Assembly (NCBI GenBank): GCA_902768995.1
Contig: CACXNN010000141.1
Span: 1 to 5,001 of the forward strand
Origin: an uncultured Eubacteriales bacterium
GTDB lineage: Bacteria > Bacillota > Clostridia > Christensenellales > CAG-138
Direction of reading: 5' to 3'
Length of the DNA: 5,001 nt
Shown piece after piece: positions 1 to 5,001 of this stretch. The notes beneath the pieces are model-generated. The model was not told the origin of the DNA and searched no databases. It saw nothing but the letters and a program-made list of their open reading frames with translations. Within the stretch, counting starts at the first letter, position 1. Every line of letters starts with the position of its first letter. Both the position numbers and the translations under genes were made by a program.

Positions 1-1
1 G

Positions 2-211
2 GAGACGGGATTGGATGCGGATGCTCACCTTTTCTTCGATTATTACGAGGCCAACGGCTGGTACATCGGCAAGCGCCCCATGAAGGATTGGCGAGCCGCC
101 TTCAGAGCCTGGGCCCGGAACGCGCCGACGGCCCACCAGGAGCCCACCGTGGGCGACAATTTCAGGAAGGCCATGGAGATGCTGCGAAGGAAGGAGGCCA
201 AGGAGATATGA
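2..211 (+). CDS. C-terminal end of a phage-type replication initiation protein (partial)
   Basis: The reading frame is open to the left edge of the window, so the gene begins outside it; the TTG at 11 is probably internal. About 69 residues are visible. The segment FFDYYEANGWYIGKRPMKDW followed by RAAFRAWARN matches the short C-terminal motif found in many phage replisome organiser or DnaD-like/helix-turn-helix replication proteins of Firmicutes (pattern F-x-YYE-x-NGW-x-x-GK-x-x-x-KDW-[KR]-x-A-x-[KR]-x-W). In those proteins the N-terminal part binds the origin and the protein recruits the helicase loader. The last codons overlap the next gene as ATGA (208-211), implying translational coupling. 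The partner being a G39P-like helicase loader supports the role. The N-terminal domain cannot be seen, so the exact family is uncertain. Confidence 0.7.
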   Translation, partial: ETGLDADAHLFFDYYEANGWYIGKRPMKDWRAAFRAWARNAPTAHQEPTVGDNFRKAMEMLRRKEAKEI

Positions 212-777
212 ACGTACAGGAGGTCATGGCGCTGTTGTATATGGAGAAGCGGCTGTTTCCCCACGAAAAAAGCCTCTCCGTGTCCCCGGAGGAGCTGGCG
301 GCCATCGCGGAGGCCCAGGCCCTGCTTCTCCAGGACATCCCCTTCGAGGTGGGGAAGGCGGCGGTGGCGGCCTGCGCGGCCGGGAGCCCCTTCGCCCCGG
401 CCATCAGCGAGATCCGGGACTACGCCCGCAAGCTCACCGAGCCGCCCCAGCTCTCCGCCGACGAGGCCTGGGCCCTGGCCCGGCAGGCCATCGCCCGCTT
501 CGGGTCCGCCCCCTACAAGAACTACACCACCGGCAAGTACCCCCACGAGATGGCCCGGGACAGCCTCCCCCCGGAGGTGTGGCACGTGATGGAGCTCATG
601 GGCTACACCAGCATGTGCCGCAGCGAGAAGCCCGAGGTGGTCCGGGCCCAGTTCATCGCCGCCTGGGAGCGCCAGCAGCAGCGCCAGCGGGAGCGGGAGA
701 ACCTGATGCCGTTCTTGCCCGAGGCCCTGAAGGAGAAGTTTCTCGCCATCGGGGACGGCGGGGCCTCTGGCAGCTAA
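208..777 (+). CDS. G39P-like replicative helicase loader/inhibitor (phage replication)
   Basis: The product has 189 residues. The ATG at 208 is chosen because it overlaps the upstream stop (ATGA) and sits behind AAGGAGG at 191-197 and AGGAG at 201-205; upstream in-frame starts lie inside the preceding gene. The layout resembles the SPP1 G39P family (loader and inhibitor of the G40P helicase). An N-terminal helical part contains IPFEVGKAAVAA (44-55) and then PFAPAISEIRDYARK (61-75), equivalent to the 'P-F-x-P-x-x-x-E-I-R' core of that family. After it come DEAWALARQAIARFG (85-99), LPPEVWHVMELMG (120-132) and RAQFIAAWERQQQRQRE (146-162), the last a charged, coiled-coil-like helix. Members bring the hexameric DnaB-type helicase to the origin-bound initiator. 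SPP1 G39P is shorter, so this is a larger variant. No helicase gene follows. Family assignment is by motif reading, not by search. Confidence 0.72.
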   Translation: MNVQEVMALLYMEKRLFPHEKSLSVSPEELAAIAEAQALLLQDIPFEVGKAAVAACAAGSPFAPAISEIRDYARKLTEPPQLSADEAWALARQAIARFGSAPYKNYTTGKYPHEMARDSLPPEVWHVMELMGYTSMCRSEKPEVVRAQFIAAWERQQQRQRERENLMPFLPEALKEKFLAIGDGGASGS

Positions 778-798
778 ATTCGCGTTCCGCGCGAATTT
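776..798. promoter_or_regulatory. Perfect 9-bp palindrome at the phage gene stop, possible operator
   Basis: AAATTCGCG (776-784) and CGCGAATTT (790-798) are exact inverted repeats around a 5-base centre. The left arm overlaps the stop codon of the helicase loader, and the right arm ends three bases before the -35 box at 802. No T-tract follows on either strand, so a simple intrinsic terminator is unlikely. The position suits a repressor or activator site for the downstream promoter, but this is inferred from symmetry and location only. Confidence 0.4.
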
Positions 799-801
799 CC
801 C

Positions 802-830
802 TTGACAATCCCTTCCTTCGGTGCTAAATT
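802..830 (+). promoter_or_regulatory. Sigma-A-like promoter upstream of the symporter gene
   Basis: A perfect -35 hexamer TTGACA lies at 802-807, followed by a 17-base spacer and TAAATT at 825-830 (four of six consensus positions). A TATAAT at 834-839 is perfect but would need a 26-base spacer. The stretch 825-842 is AT-rich in otherwise GC-rich DNA. Transcription would start near 837-842 and run rightward through a leader of about 180 bases into the symporter gene. Confidence 0.65.
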
Positions 831-846
831 ATATATAATTCTTGCG

Positions 847-958
847 AAAGGGGGGCCGGGGGCTGTGAAGCGCAGCGCGTATTCCTATTATTATTACCGC
901 TTTGCCGCCTGCAAAGTCCATCGGCCGCGCCTTTGATTCCCTGCATGTCGATTAAAGG
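847..958 (+). promoter_or_regulatory. Structured 5' leader, candidate attenuator or riboswitch-like region
   Basis: The transcribed leader can fold as a three-way junction. A basal stem pairs AAAGG and GGCCG (847-851, 854-858) with CGGCC and CCTTT (922-926, 930-934). It encloses one hairpin at 862-876 (6 bp, one G-U pair, loop AAG) and another at 900-916 (CTTTGC with GCAAAG). The segment 930-937 (CCTTTGAT) can instead pair over eight positions with ATTAAAGG at 951-958, which would use the basal stem's 3' strand and the outer base of the terminator below. That gives mutually exclusive folds, as expected for attenuation. I recognise no known riboswitch or T-box motif (no AGGGTGG-type T-box sequence). 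GC-rich sequence folds easily, so function is unproven. Confidence 0.4.
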
Positions 959-990
959 GGGCGACGCCGAGGGGCGCCGCTCTTTTTTTT
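954..990 (+). terminator. Intrinsic terminator in the leader, just before the symporter start
   Basis: The arms 954-968 and 973-987 pair with a GAGG loop (969-972). The core pairs GCG-CGCC with GGCG-CGC around one A-C mismatch (964/977), and the outer part pairs AAAGGG with the T-rich tract. Eight consecutive T residues (983-990) complete a textbook Rho-independent terminator. It lies between the promoter and the symporter ribosome binding site, 28 bases before the ATG, so it must be read through or relieved for expression from that promoter. The alternative is that it ends a small RNA of about 150 bases. Confidence 0.75.
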
Positions 991-1018
991 GCACAGTACA
1001 TCTGAAAGGACAACCAGT

Positions 1019-2578
1019 ATGACTTCCGCTTCCTTCATCACCCTGCTGTTCATGGCCGTGTTCTTCGCCCTCATGCTGTGGATCGGCCTCCGCTCCCGCC
1101 GCCACGCCTCGGACGTGAACGGCTTCGTTTTGGGCTCCCGGCAGGTGGGCCCCTGGCTCTCCGCCTTCGCCTACGGCACCAGCTACTTCTCCGCCGTCAT
1201 CTTCGTGGGCTACGCGGGCCAGTTCGGGTGGAGCTTCGGCCTGGCGTCCACGTGGATCGGCCTTGGGAACGCCTTCATCGGGTCCCTCCTCGCTTGGCGG
1301 ATATTGGGCCGCCGGACCCGGATCATGACCCAGCACCTCTCCAGCAAGACCATGCCCGACTTCTTCGGCACCCGATACGAAAGTGGGAAGCTGCGCACGG
1401 CCGCCAGCCTCATCACCTTCGTGTTCCTGATCCCCTACACGGCCTCCCTCTACAACGGCCTCTCCCGGCTCTTCGCCATCGCCTTCCCCGGCGTCGATTA
1501 CGCGGTGTGCGTCGTCCTCATGGCGGCCCTCACGGGCGTGTACGTGATCCTGGGCGGGTACATGGCCACGGCCTGGAACGACTTCATCCAGGGCATCATC
1601 ATGCTCTTCGGCATCGTGGCGGTGATCGGCGCGGTGCTGGGGGACAACGGGGGCCTGACCCTGGCCATGGAGAAGCTGGCCACGGGAGAAAGCGGCGGCT
1701 GGCAGTACGCCTCTTTCCTGGGGGCGGACCCGGTGTTCCTGCTGTTCGTGGTCATATTGACCTCCCTGGGCACCTGGGGGCTGCCCCAGATGGTGGGCAA
1801 GTTCTACGCCATCAAGAACGAATCCTCCATCGAGAAGGGCACCGTGATCTCCACCCTCTTCGCCATCGTGGTGGCCGGGGGCTGCTACTTCCTGGGGGGC
1901 TTCGGCCGGCTCTACCCCATCGACGTGAAGGCGGAGGGCTTCGACGCCATCGTGCCCCGGATGCTCTCGAGCCTGCCCGCGGTGATCATCGGCGTGGTGA
2001 TCGTGCTGGTGCTGTCCGCGTCCATGTCCACCCTGTCGAGCCTGGTCCTCACCTCCGCCTCCACCATGACCCTGGATCTCATCGCACCGAAGCGGAAGAA
2101 GCCCCTGGGGGAGAAGGGGCAGCTGCTGATCCTGCGGGGGTTCATCGTCCTGTTCATCGCAGTTTCCGCCCTGATCGCCATCAAGCAGGCCCGGTCCAAG
2201 AGCCTGTTCATCGCCCAGATGATGGGCGTTTCCTGGGGCGCTCTCGCCGGGGCGTTCCTGGCCCCGTTCCTCTACGGCCTCTACTCGAAGCGGACCACCA
2301 AGCTCTCCGCCGCGGTGTGCTTCGGCTGGGGCGTGGGCCTGGAGACCATCCAGCTCCTGGTGTCGTTGGGGCTCCTGGACCTTTCCGGCAGCGCCCTCCT
2401 CTCCTTCGTGTTCAAGAACTCCATCTACTCCGGCGTCATCGCCATGGTGGGCGGGCTGGTGATCGTGCCCCTCGTCGACCTGTTCAGCCAGCGCCTCCGC
2501 CCCGCCCGGGTGGAGGAGATGTTCGCGGCCTACAGCGAGCACAGGACGGTGGATATTACGGAGAATTTGGGGAAGTAA
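1019..2578 (+). CDS. Sodium:solute symporter (SSS/SLC5 family) membrane transporter
   Basis: The product has 519 residues and is a polytopic membrane protein with about 13 hydrophobic segments, the usual number and length for the SSS family, which couples Na+ entry to solute uptake. The ATG at 1019 is chosen because AAAGGA (1005-1010) lies eight bases upstream; an in-frame TTG at 989 sits in the terminator T-tract. Visible hallmarks are the N-terminal FVLGSRQVGPWLSAFAYGTSYFSA region (36-59), the family signature GGYMATAWNDFIQG (179-192), LGTWGLPQMVGKFYAIK (250-266), equivalent to the 'G-x-P-x-x-x-x-R/K' stretch of PutP-like proteins, and SASMSTLSS (333-341), the segment that carries Na+-coordinating serine/threonine residues. 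Cytoplasmic basic loops include APKRKKP (356-362). The C-terminus after about 485 is soluble. The substrate cannot be read from sequence; amino acids, pantothenate or other organic acids are possible. The gene is monocistronic between the leader terminator and a convergent operon. Confidence 0.9.
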   Translation: MTSASFITLLFMAVFFALMLWIGLRSRRHASDVNGFVLGSRQVGPWLSAFAYGTSYFSAVIFVGYAGQFGWSFGLASTWIGLGNAFIGSLLAWRILGRRTRIMTQHLSSKTMPDFFGTRYESGKLRTAASLITFVFLIPYTASLYNGLSRLFAIAFPGVDYAVCVVLMAALTGVYVILGGYMATAWNDFIQGIIMLFGIVAVIGAVLGDNGGLTLAMEKLATGESGGWQYASFLGADPVFLLFVVILTSLGTWGLPQMVGKFYAIKNESSIEKGTVISTLFAIVVAGGCYFLGGFGRLYPIDVKAEGFDAIVPRMLSSLPAVIIGVVIVLVLSASMSTLSSLVLTSASTMTLDLIAPKRKKPLGEKGQLLILRGFIVLFIAVSALIAIKQARSKSLFIAQMMGVSWGALAGAFLAPFLYGLYSKRTTKLSAAVCFGWGVGLETIQLLVSLGLLDLSGSALLSFVFKNSIYSGVIAMVGGLVIVPLVDLFSQRLRPARVEEMFAAYSEHRTVDITENLGK

Positions 2579-2584
2579 TTATTT

Positions 2585-2719
2585 TGCCGCTTTTTCTCTT
2601 TAGGCAAAGAGAAAAAGCGGCGCAAAAAGAGAAACGCAAGAAGGGGTATGGCTTTCCGTGCGAAAGCTGTACCCCTTCTTAAAGTTCTTTTGGTCGACTT
2701 TTCTTTCAAGAAAAGTCGA
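2585..2719. repeat. Triple-hairpin intergenic element between convergent genes
   Basis: Nearly the whole 145-base gap consists of three back-to-back inverted repeats. The first is an exact 16-bp stem (2586-2601 with 2606-2621, loop AGGC), with arms made of GCCGC, a T-run and TCTCTTT. The second is a 19-bp stem (2638-2656 with 2662-2680, two G-U pairs, loop CGTGC). The third is an exact 11-bp stem (2695-2705 with 2708-2718, two-base loop). Between the first and second, CAAAAAGAGAAACGC repeats part of the first right arm. The base composition differs sharply from the flanking genes. The arrangement suggests a dispersed intergenic palindromic element used as a termination region; copy number cannot be judged from one window. 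Confidence 0.55.
2638..2680. terminator. Probable bidirectional terminator (middle hairpin)
   Basis: A 19-bp stem with a GC-rich lower half (GGGGTA with TACCCC) is followed by T-rich sequence on both strands: TTCTTAAAGTTCTTTT on the plus side and TTGCGTTTCTCTTTTT on the minus side. It sits between the stops of the symporter (+) and the ACT protein (-), so it could end both transcripts. The T-tracts are interrupted, so efficiency is uncertain; the flanking hairpins lack a T-tail and fit less well. Confidence 0.5.
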
Positions 2720-2723
2720 AAAA

Positions 2724-3155
2724 TCAACCCCGCTCGATCTCGTCGAGGGAAAGGCTCTTCAGCCCTCGCTCCACCAGCGCCGCTTCCGCCCGCTTCGTGT
2801 CCGTGACCCGGAAGATCATGTAGGCCCGGCCGGGCTCGCCCCCCAGGAAGGCGTACATGTACTCGATGTTCACCTGGGCGGCGTTGAATTCGCTGAGCAG
2901 GTTGTGGAGGCCGCCGGGCTCGTCCGGCACGGCGAAGGCCAGCACGTCGGAGAACTGGGCGATGAACTGCCCCTCCCGCAGAGCCAGGGCGCACTTTTGG
3001 GCGTCGCTGGCGATGATCCGGGCGATGCCGAAGTCCGTGGCCTCGGCGATGGACAGGGCCCGCATGTCGATGCCGTGGCGGGCCAGGAGCCCCGTGAGCT
3101 CGTAGAGCTTCCCGGGCCGGTTCTCTAAGAAGACGGAAATCTGCCGAATGCTCAT
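2724..3155 (-). CDS. Tandem ACT-domain amino-acid-binding protein
   Basis: The product has 143 residues and consists of two ACT domains with no catalytic domain. Domain 1 (about 3-68) carries ENRPGKLYELTGLLARHGID (11-30) and domain 2 (about 71-138) carries PDEPGGLHNLLSEFNAAQVN (77-96). Both show the typical 'x-x-P-G-x-L-x-x-L' turn and the helix-to-strand step where ACT dimers bind amino acids. The ATG at 3155 is preceded by AAGGAGGG, which overlaps the stop of the upstream ligase gene (TAAGGAGGG), so translation is probably coupled. Stand-alone tandem ACT proteins of this size commonly lie beside PaaK-type ligases and indolepyruvate oxidoreductase genes in clostridia and archaea, where an amino-acid-sensing role is assumed but, to my knowledge, not well shown. 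The reading frame is intact, in contrast to the ligase beside it. Confidence 0.85.
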   Translation of the reverse strand: MSIRQISVFLENRPGKLYELTGLLARHGIDMRALSIAEATDFGIARIIASDAQKCALALREGQFIAQFSDVLAFAVPDEPGGLHNLLSEFNAAQVNIEYMYAFLGGEPGRAYMIFRVTDTKRAEAALVERGLKSLSLDEIERG

Positions 3156-3167
3156 ATGCTTCCCTCC

Positions 3168-4378
3168 TTATATCTTGCGCTTGTCGATGACCCGCACCGC
3201 CTTGCCCTCGCTCCGGGCGATGGTCTTGGGGGCCACCAAGGTGACCTTGGGCCGGATGCCCAGCATGGAGCATCTCCACCAGCACCTCGAAGGTGTCCGT
3301 GTTGTTGACCCGGTCCACCAGGATCTGGTAGTTGGCCGCGTAGCCGTGCTGGAGGAGCACCGTCTCGATCTGGCTGGGGAACACGTTGACGCCCCGGATG
3401 ATGAGCATGTCGTCGCTCCTGCCCTTGGGTTTGGTCATGCGCACGTGGGTCCGGCCGCAGGGGCACTTCTCGTAGGTCAGGGAGCAGATGTCCTTGGTCC
3501 TGTACCGGATCATGGGGAAGGCTTCCTTGTCCACGGCGGTGATGACCAGCTCGCCCTGCTCGCCCTCGGGGAGCACCTCGCCCGTGTCCGGGTCGATGAT
3601 CTCGGGGATGAAGTGGTCCTCGTTGATGTGCATGCCCGCCTGGGCGGAGCACTCGAAGCTGACGCCGGGGCCGGAAAGCTCCGTGAGCCCGTAGATGTCG
3701 TAGGCCTTGATGCCCAGGGTCTTCTGGATGTCCTGCCGCATCTCCTCGGACCAGGCCTCCGCCCCGAAGATGCCCGCCTTCAGGGGGATGTCCTCGGGCC
3801 CGAGGCCCAGCTCCCGCATCCGCTCGCCCAGATACGCCGCGTAGCTGGGGGTGGCGCAGAGGATGGTGGCGTTCAAATCCCGGATGAACATGATCTGCCG
3901 GTCCGTGTTGCCGGAGGACATGGGCACCGTGAGGCAGCCCACCTTGTGGCTCCCGCCGTCCAGGCCCGCCCCGCCGGTGAACAGGCCGTAGCCGTAGGAC
4001 ACCTGGACCACGTCCTCGTCCGTGGCCCCCGCCGCCGTCAGGGCCCGAGCGCAGCAGTCCTCCCAGAGGTCGATGTCGTGCTGGGTGTAGAAGGCCACCA
4101 CCCGCTTGCCGGTGGTGCCGGAGGTGGAGTGGATGCGGACGCAGTCCGCCGTAGGGGTAGGCGTCCCGCAGGTCCGCCTTGGAGAGGAAGGGGAGCTTAG
4201 GTAGGTCCTCCACGCCCCGGATATCCTCGGGCGCGACCCCCTTTTCCTCCATCTTCTTCCTATAATAAGGCACGTTCTCCCAGACCCGCCGGACCTGGGC
4301 CACCAGGCGCTCGCTCTGCCATCGCTTCAGCTGTTCCCGGGACGCGCACTCGATCTCGGGTTGGTAATATCTTTCCAT
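3168..4378 (-). pseudogene. paaK: Phenylacetate/arylacetate-CoA ligase, broken by two frame-changing deletions
   Basis: The family makes arylacetyl-CoA from the acid, ATP and CoA. Conserved sequence is split over all three minus-strand frames. Part 1 (4378-4148, 77 residues) starts MERYYQPEIE and ends LRDAYPYG. Part 2 (4146-3271, 292 residues) carries the ATP loop STSGTTGK, YGLTELSGPG, a CPCGRTH cysteine pair, YRTKDI and the hinge GRSDDMLIIRGVNVFPSQIE. Part 3 (3266-3168, 32 residues) runs from MLGIRPKV to the catalytic-lysine region RSEGKAVRVIDKRKI. The pieces sum to 401 residues against roughly 430-435 for the family. About 7 residues are missing after YPYG and about 25 after VLVEM, each a deletion of length 2 modulo 3. 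Translation from the ATG would lose the ATP loop, so no working enzyme is expected. The start follows GAGAGG, which overlaps the trpB stop. Everything outside the two junctions looks well conserved, implying recent loss or an assembly artefact. Confidence 0.88.
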
Positions 4379-4388
4379 AAAAAACCTC

Positions 4389-5001
4389 TCAAACCTTCGG
4401 CAATTTCGCCGCGTACTTCGCCAGCTCCTCGTCCGTGGGCACGTAGTCGTCCATCTGGCCGTTGTGGAACTTCTCGTAGGCCACCAGGTCGAAGTAGCCC
4501 GTGCCCGTGAGGCCGAAGAGGATGGTCTTCGCCTCCCCCGTCTCCCGGCAGCGGATGGCCTCGTCCATGGCCGCCTTGATGGCATGGCTGCTCTCGGGGG
4601 CGGGCAGGATCCCCTCCACCCGGGCGAAGGCCTCGGCGGCCTCGAAGACGGCGGTCTGGGGCACGCTCACCGCCTCCAGCATGCCCTGGTGGTATAGCTC
4701 CGACAGGACCGGGCTCATGCCGTGGTACCTTAGGCCGCCCGCGTGGTTGGGGGCGGGGATAAAGTCGCTGCCCAGGGTGTACATCTTCGCCAGGGGACAC
4801 ACCGCCCCCGTGTCGCAGAAGTCGTAGGCGTAGACGCCCCGGGTGAGGCTGGGGCAGGAGGCGGGCTCCACGGCGACGAAGCGGTAATCCGCCTCGCCCC
4901 GGAGCTTCTCGCCCATGAAGGGGGCGATGAGGCCGCCCAGGTTGGAGCCGCCGCCGGCGCAGCCGATGATGACGTCCGGTTTGATGCCGTACTTGTCCAT
5001 G
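4389..5001 (-). CDS. trpB: TrpB2-type tryptophan synthase beta chain-like PLP enzyme (C-terminal half, partial)
   Basis: About 203 residues of the C-terminal half are visible; the gene continues beyond the right edge, and the Met at 5000 is internal to a protein that normally has about 430-450 residues. GCAGGGSNLGGL (13-24 of the visible part) is the glycine-rich loop that holds the PLP phosphate. ASCPSLTRGVYAYDF, the PNHAGGLRYHGMSP segment and APESSHAIKAA are typical of the TrpB2 branch rather than the classical TrpB that pairs with TrpA. The C-terminal LTGTGYFDLVAY corresponds to the usual 'L-S-G-x-G-x-F-D' cofactor-contact motif, with Thr in place of Ser. The PLP-binding lysine lies outside the window. 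TrpB2 enzymes join indole and serine (or phosphoserine) to give tryptophan and often act without TrpA, for example in indole salvage. The stop is 10 bases before the ligase ATG, so the two are co-transcribed. The annotated substrate is inferred from the family. Confidence 0.88.
   Translation of the reverse strand, partial: MDKYGIKPDVIIGCAGGGSNLGGLIAPFMGEKLRGEADYRFVAVEPASCPSLTRGVYAYDFCDTGAVCPLAKMYTLGSDFIPAPNHAGGLRYHGMSPVLSELYHQGMLEAVSVPQTAVFEAAEAFARVEGILPAPESSHAIKAAMDEAIRCRETGEAKTILFGLTGTGYFDLVAYEKFHNGQMDDYVPTDEELAKYAAKLPKV

Noticed and set aside
43..585. Minus-strand open frame (180 codons) opposite the phage genes
   Set aside because: It is antisense to two plus-strand genes that have good ribosome binding sites and an ATGA overlap, and its Gly/Val/Leu-rich product shows no domain.
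989..1018. TTG at 989 as the symporter start
   Set aside because: It lies at the end of the terminator T-tract with no ribosome binding site; the ATG at 1019 has AAAGGA at the right distance.
841..1018. tRNA, T-box or CRISPR in the gap before the symporter
   Set aside because: There is no cloverleaf, no T-box AGGGTGG-type sequence and no spaced direct repeats; only the hairpins described were found.
824..2542. Long minus-strand open frame (572 codons) opposite the symporter
   Set aside because: It is an antisense shadow in GC-rich DNA: the product is rich in His, Gly, Glu and Asp without domain structure, while the plus strand encodes a clear SSS transporter.
1078..2682. Long plus-strand open frame (534 codons) overlapping the symporter in another frame
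   Set aside because: The product is dominated by Arg, Pro, Gly and His with no recognisable motif, as expected of an off-frame reading of GC-rich coding DNA.
2530..4101. A single 523-residue minus-strand protein covering the ligase core and a long tail
   Set aside because: Only residues up to about VLVEM (3271) are PaaK-like. The tail is off-frame translation through the ACT gene and the hairpin region that happens to lack stops.
3264..4150. Programmed ribosomal frameshifting to rejoin the ligase frames
   Set aside because: Neither junction has a slippery heptamer, and conserved residues are missing at both, which frameshifting would not explain. Deletion fits better.
3148..4200. Plus-strand open frame (350 codons) opposite the ligase gene
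   Set aside because: It is antisense to well-conserved PaaK sequence, and its composition is that of a shadow frame.

Overview
The window looks like chromosome of a high-GC, low-G+C-relative Firmicute, most likely a gut clostridium of the Oscillospiraceae type (Flavonifractor, Intestinimonas or Lawsonibacter relatives). The reasons are strong AGGAGG-type ribosome binding sites, SPP1-like phage replication genes, a TrpB2-type enzyme beside a PaaK-type ligase and a tandem-ACT protein, and GC-rich coding with AT-rich intergenic gaps. The taxon is an inference from gene content and style; no marker gene is present.

Left part (1-777, + strand): the 3' end of a phage-type replication initiation protein, overlapping by ATGA with a complete gene for a G39P-like loader of the replicative helicase. 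The helicase gene expected next is absent, so this looks like the edge or remnant of a prophage or other mobile replication module.

Middle (778-2578, + strand): a 241-base gap holds a palindrome, a sigma-A-like promoter, a foldable leader and a strong intrinsic terminator that lies just before the next gene. This resembles a transcription attenuator controlling a 519-residue sodium:solute symporter of unknown substrate.

Convergent gap (2579-2723): almost entirely three consecutive hairpins (16, 19 and 11 bp), probably the shared termination region and perhaps a dispersed intergenic repeat.

Right part (5001 to 2724, - strand): a tightly packed operon reading trpB-like (5' end outside the window), then a paaK-like arylacetate/phenylacetate-CoA ligase, then a tandem-ACT-domain protein. 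The gaps are about 10 to 12 bases, and each ribosome binding site overlaps the stop of the preceding gene. The set suggests aromatic amino acid or arylacetate metabolism with an amino-acid-sensing accessory protein. The ligase gene is broken: its conserved protein is spread over all three minus-strand frames, with two apparent internal deletions of about 20 and about 75 bases. Its neighbours look intact.

I did not find a convincing new multi-gene system. The items most worth a second look are the double-deleted ligase gene, the attenuator-like leader and the triple-hairpin element.
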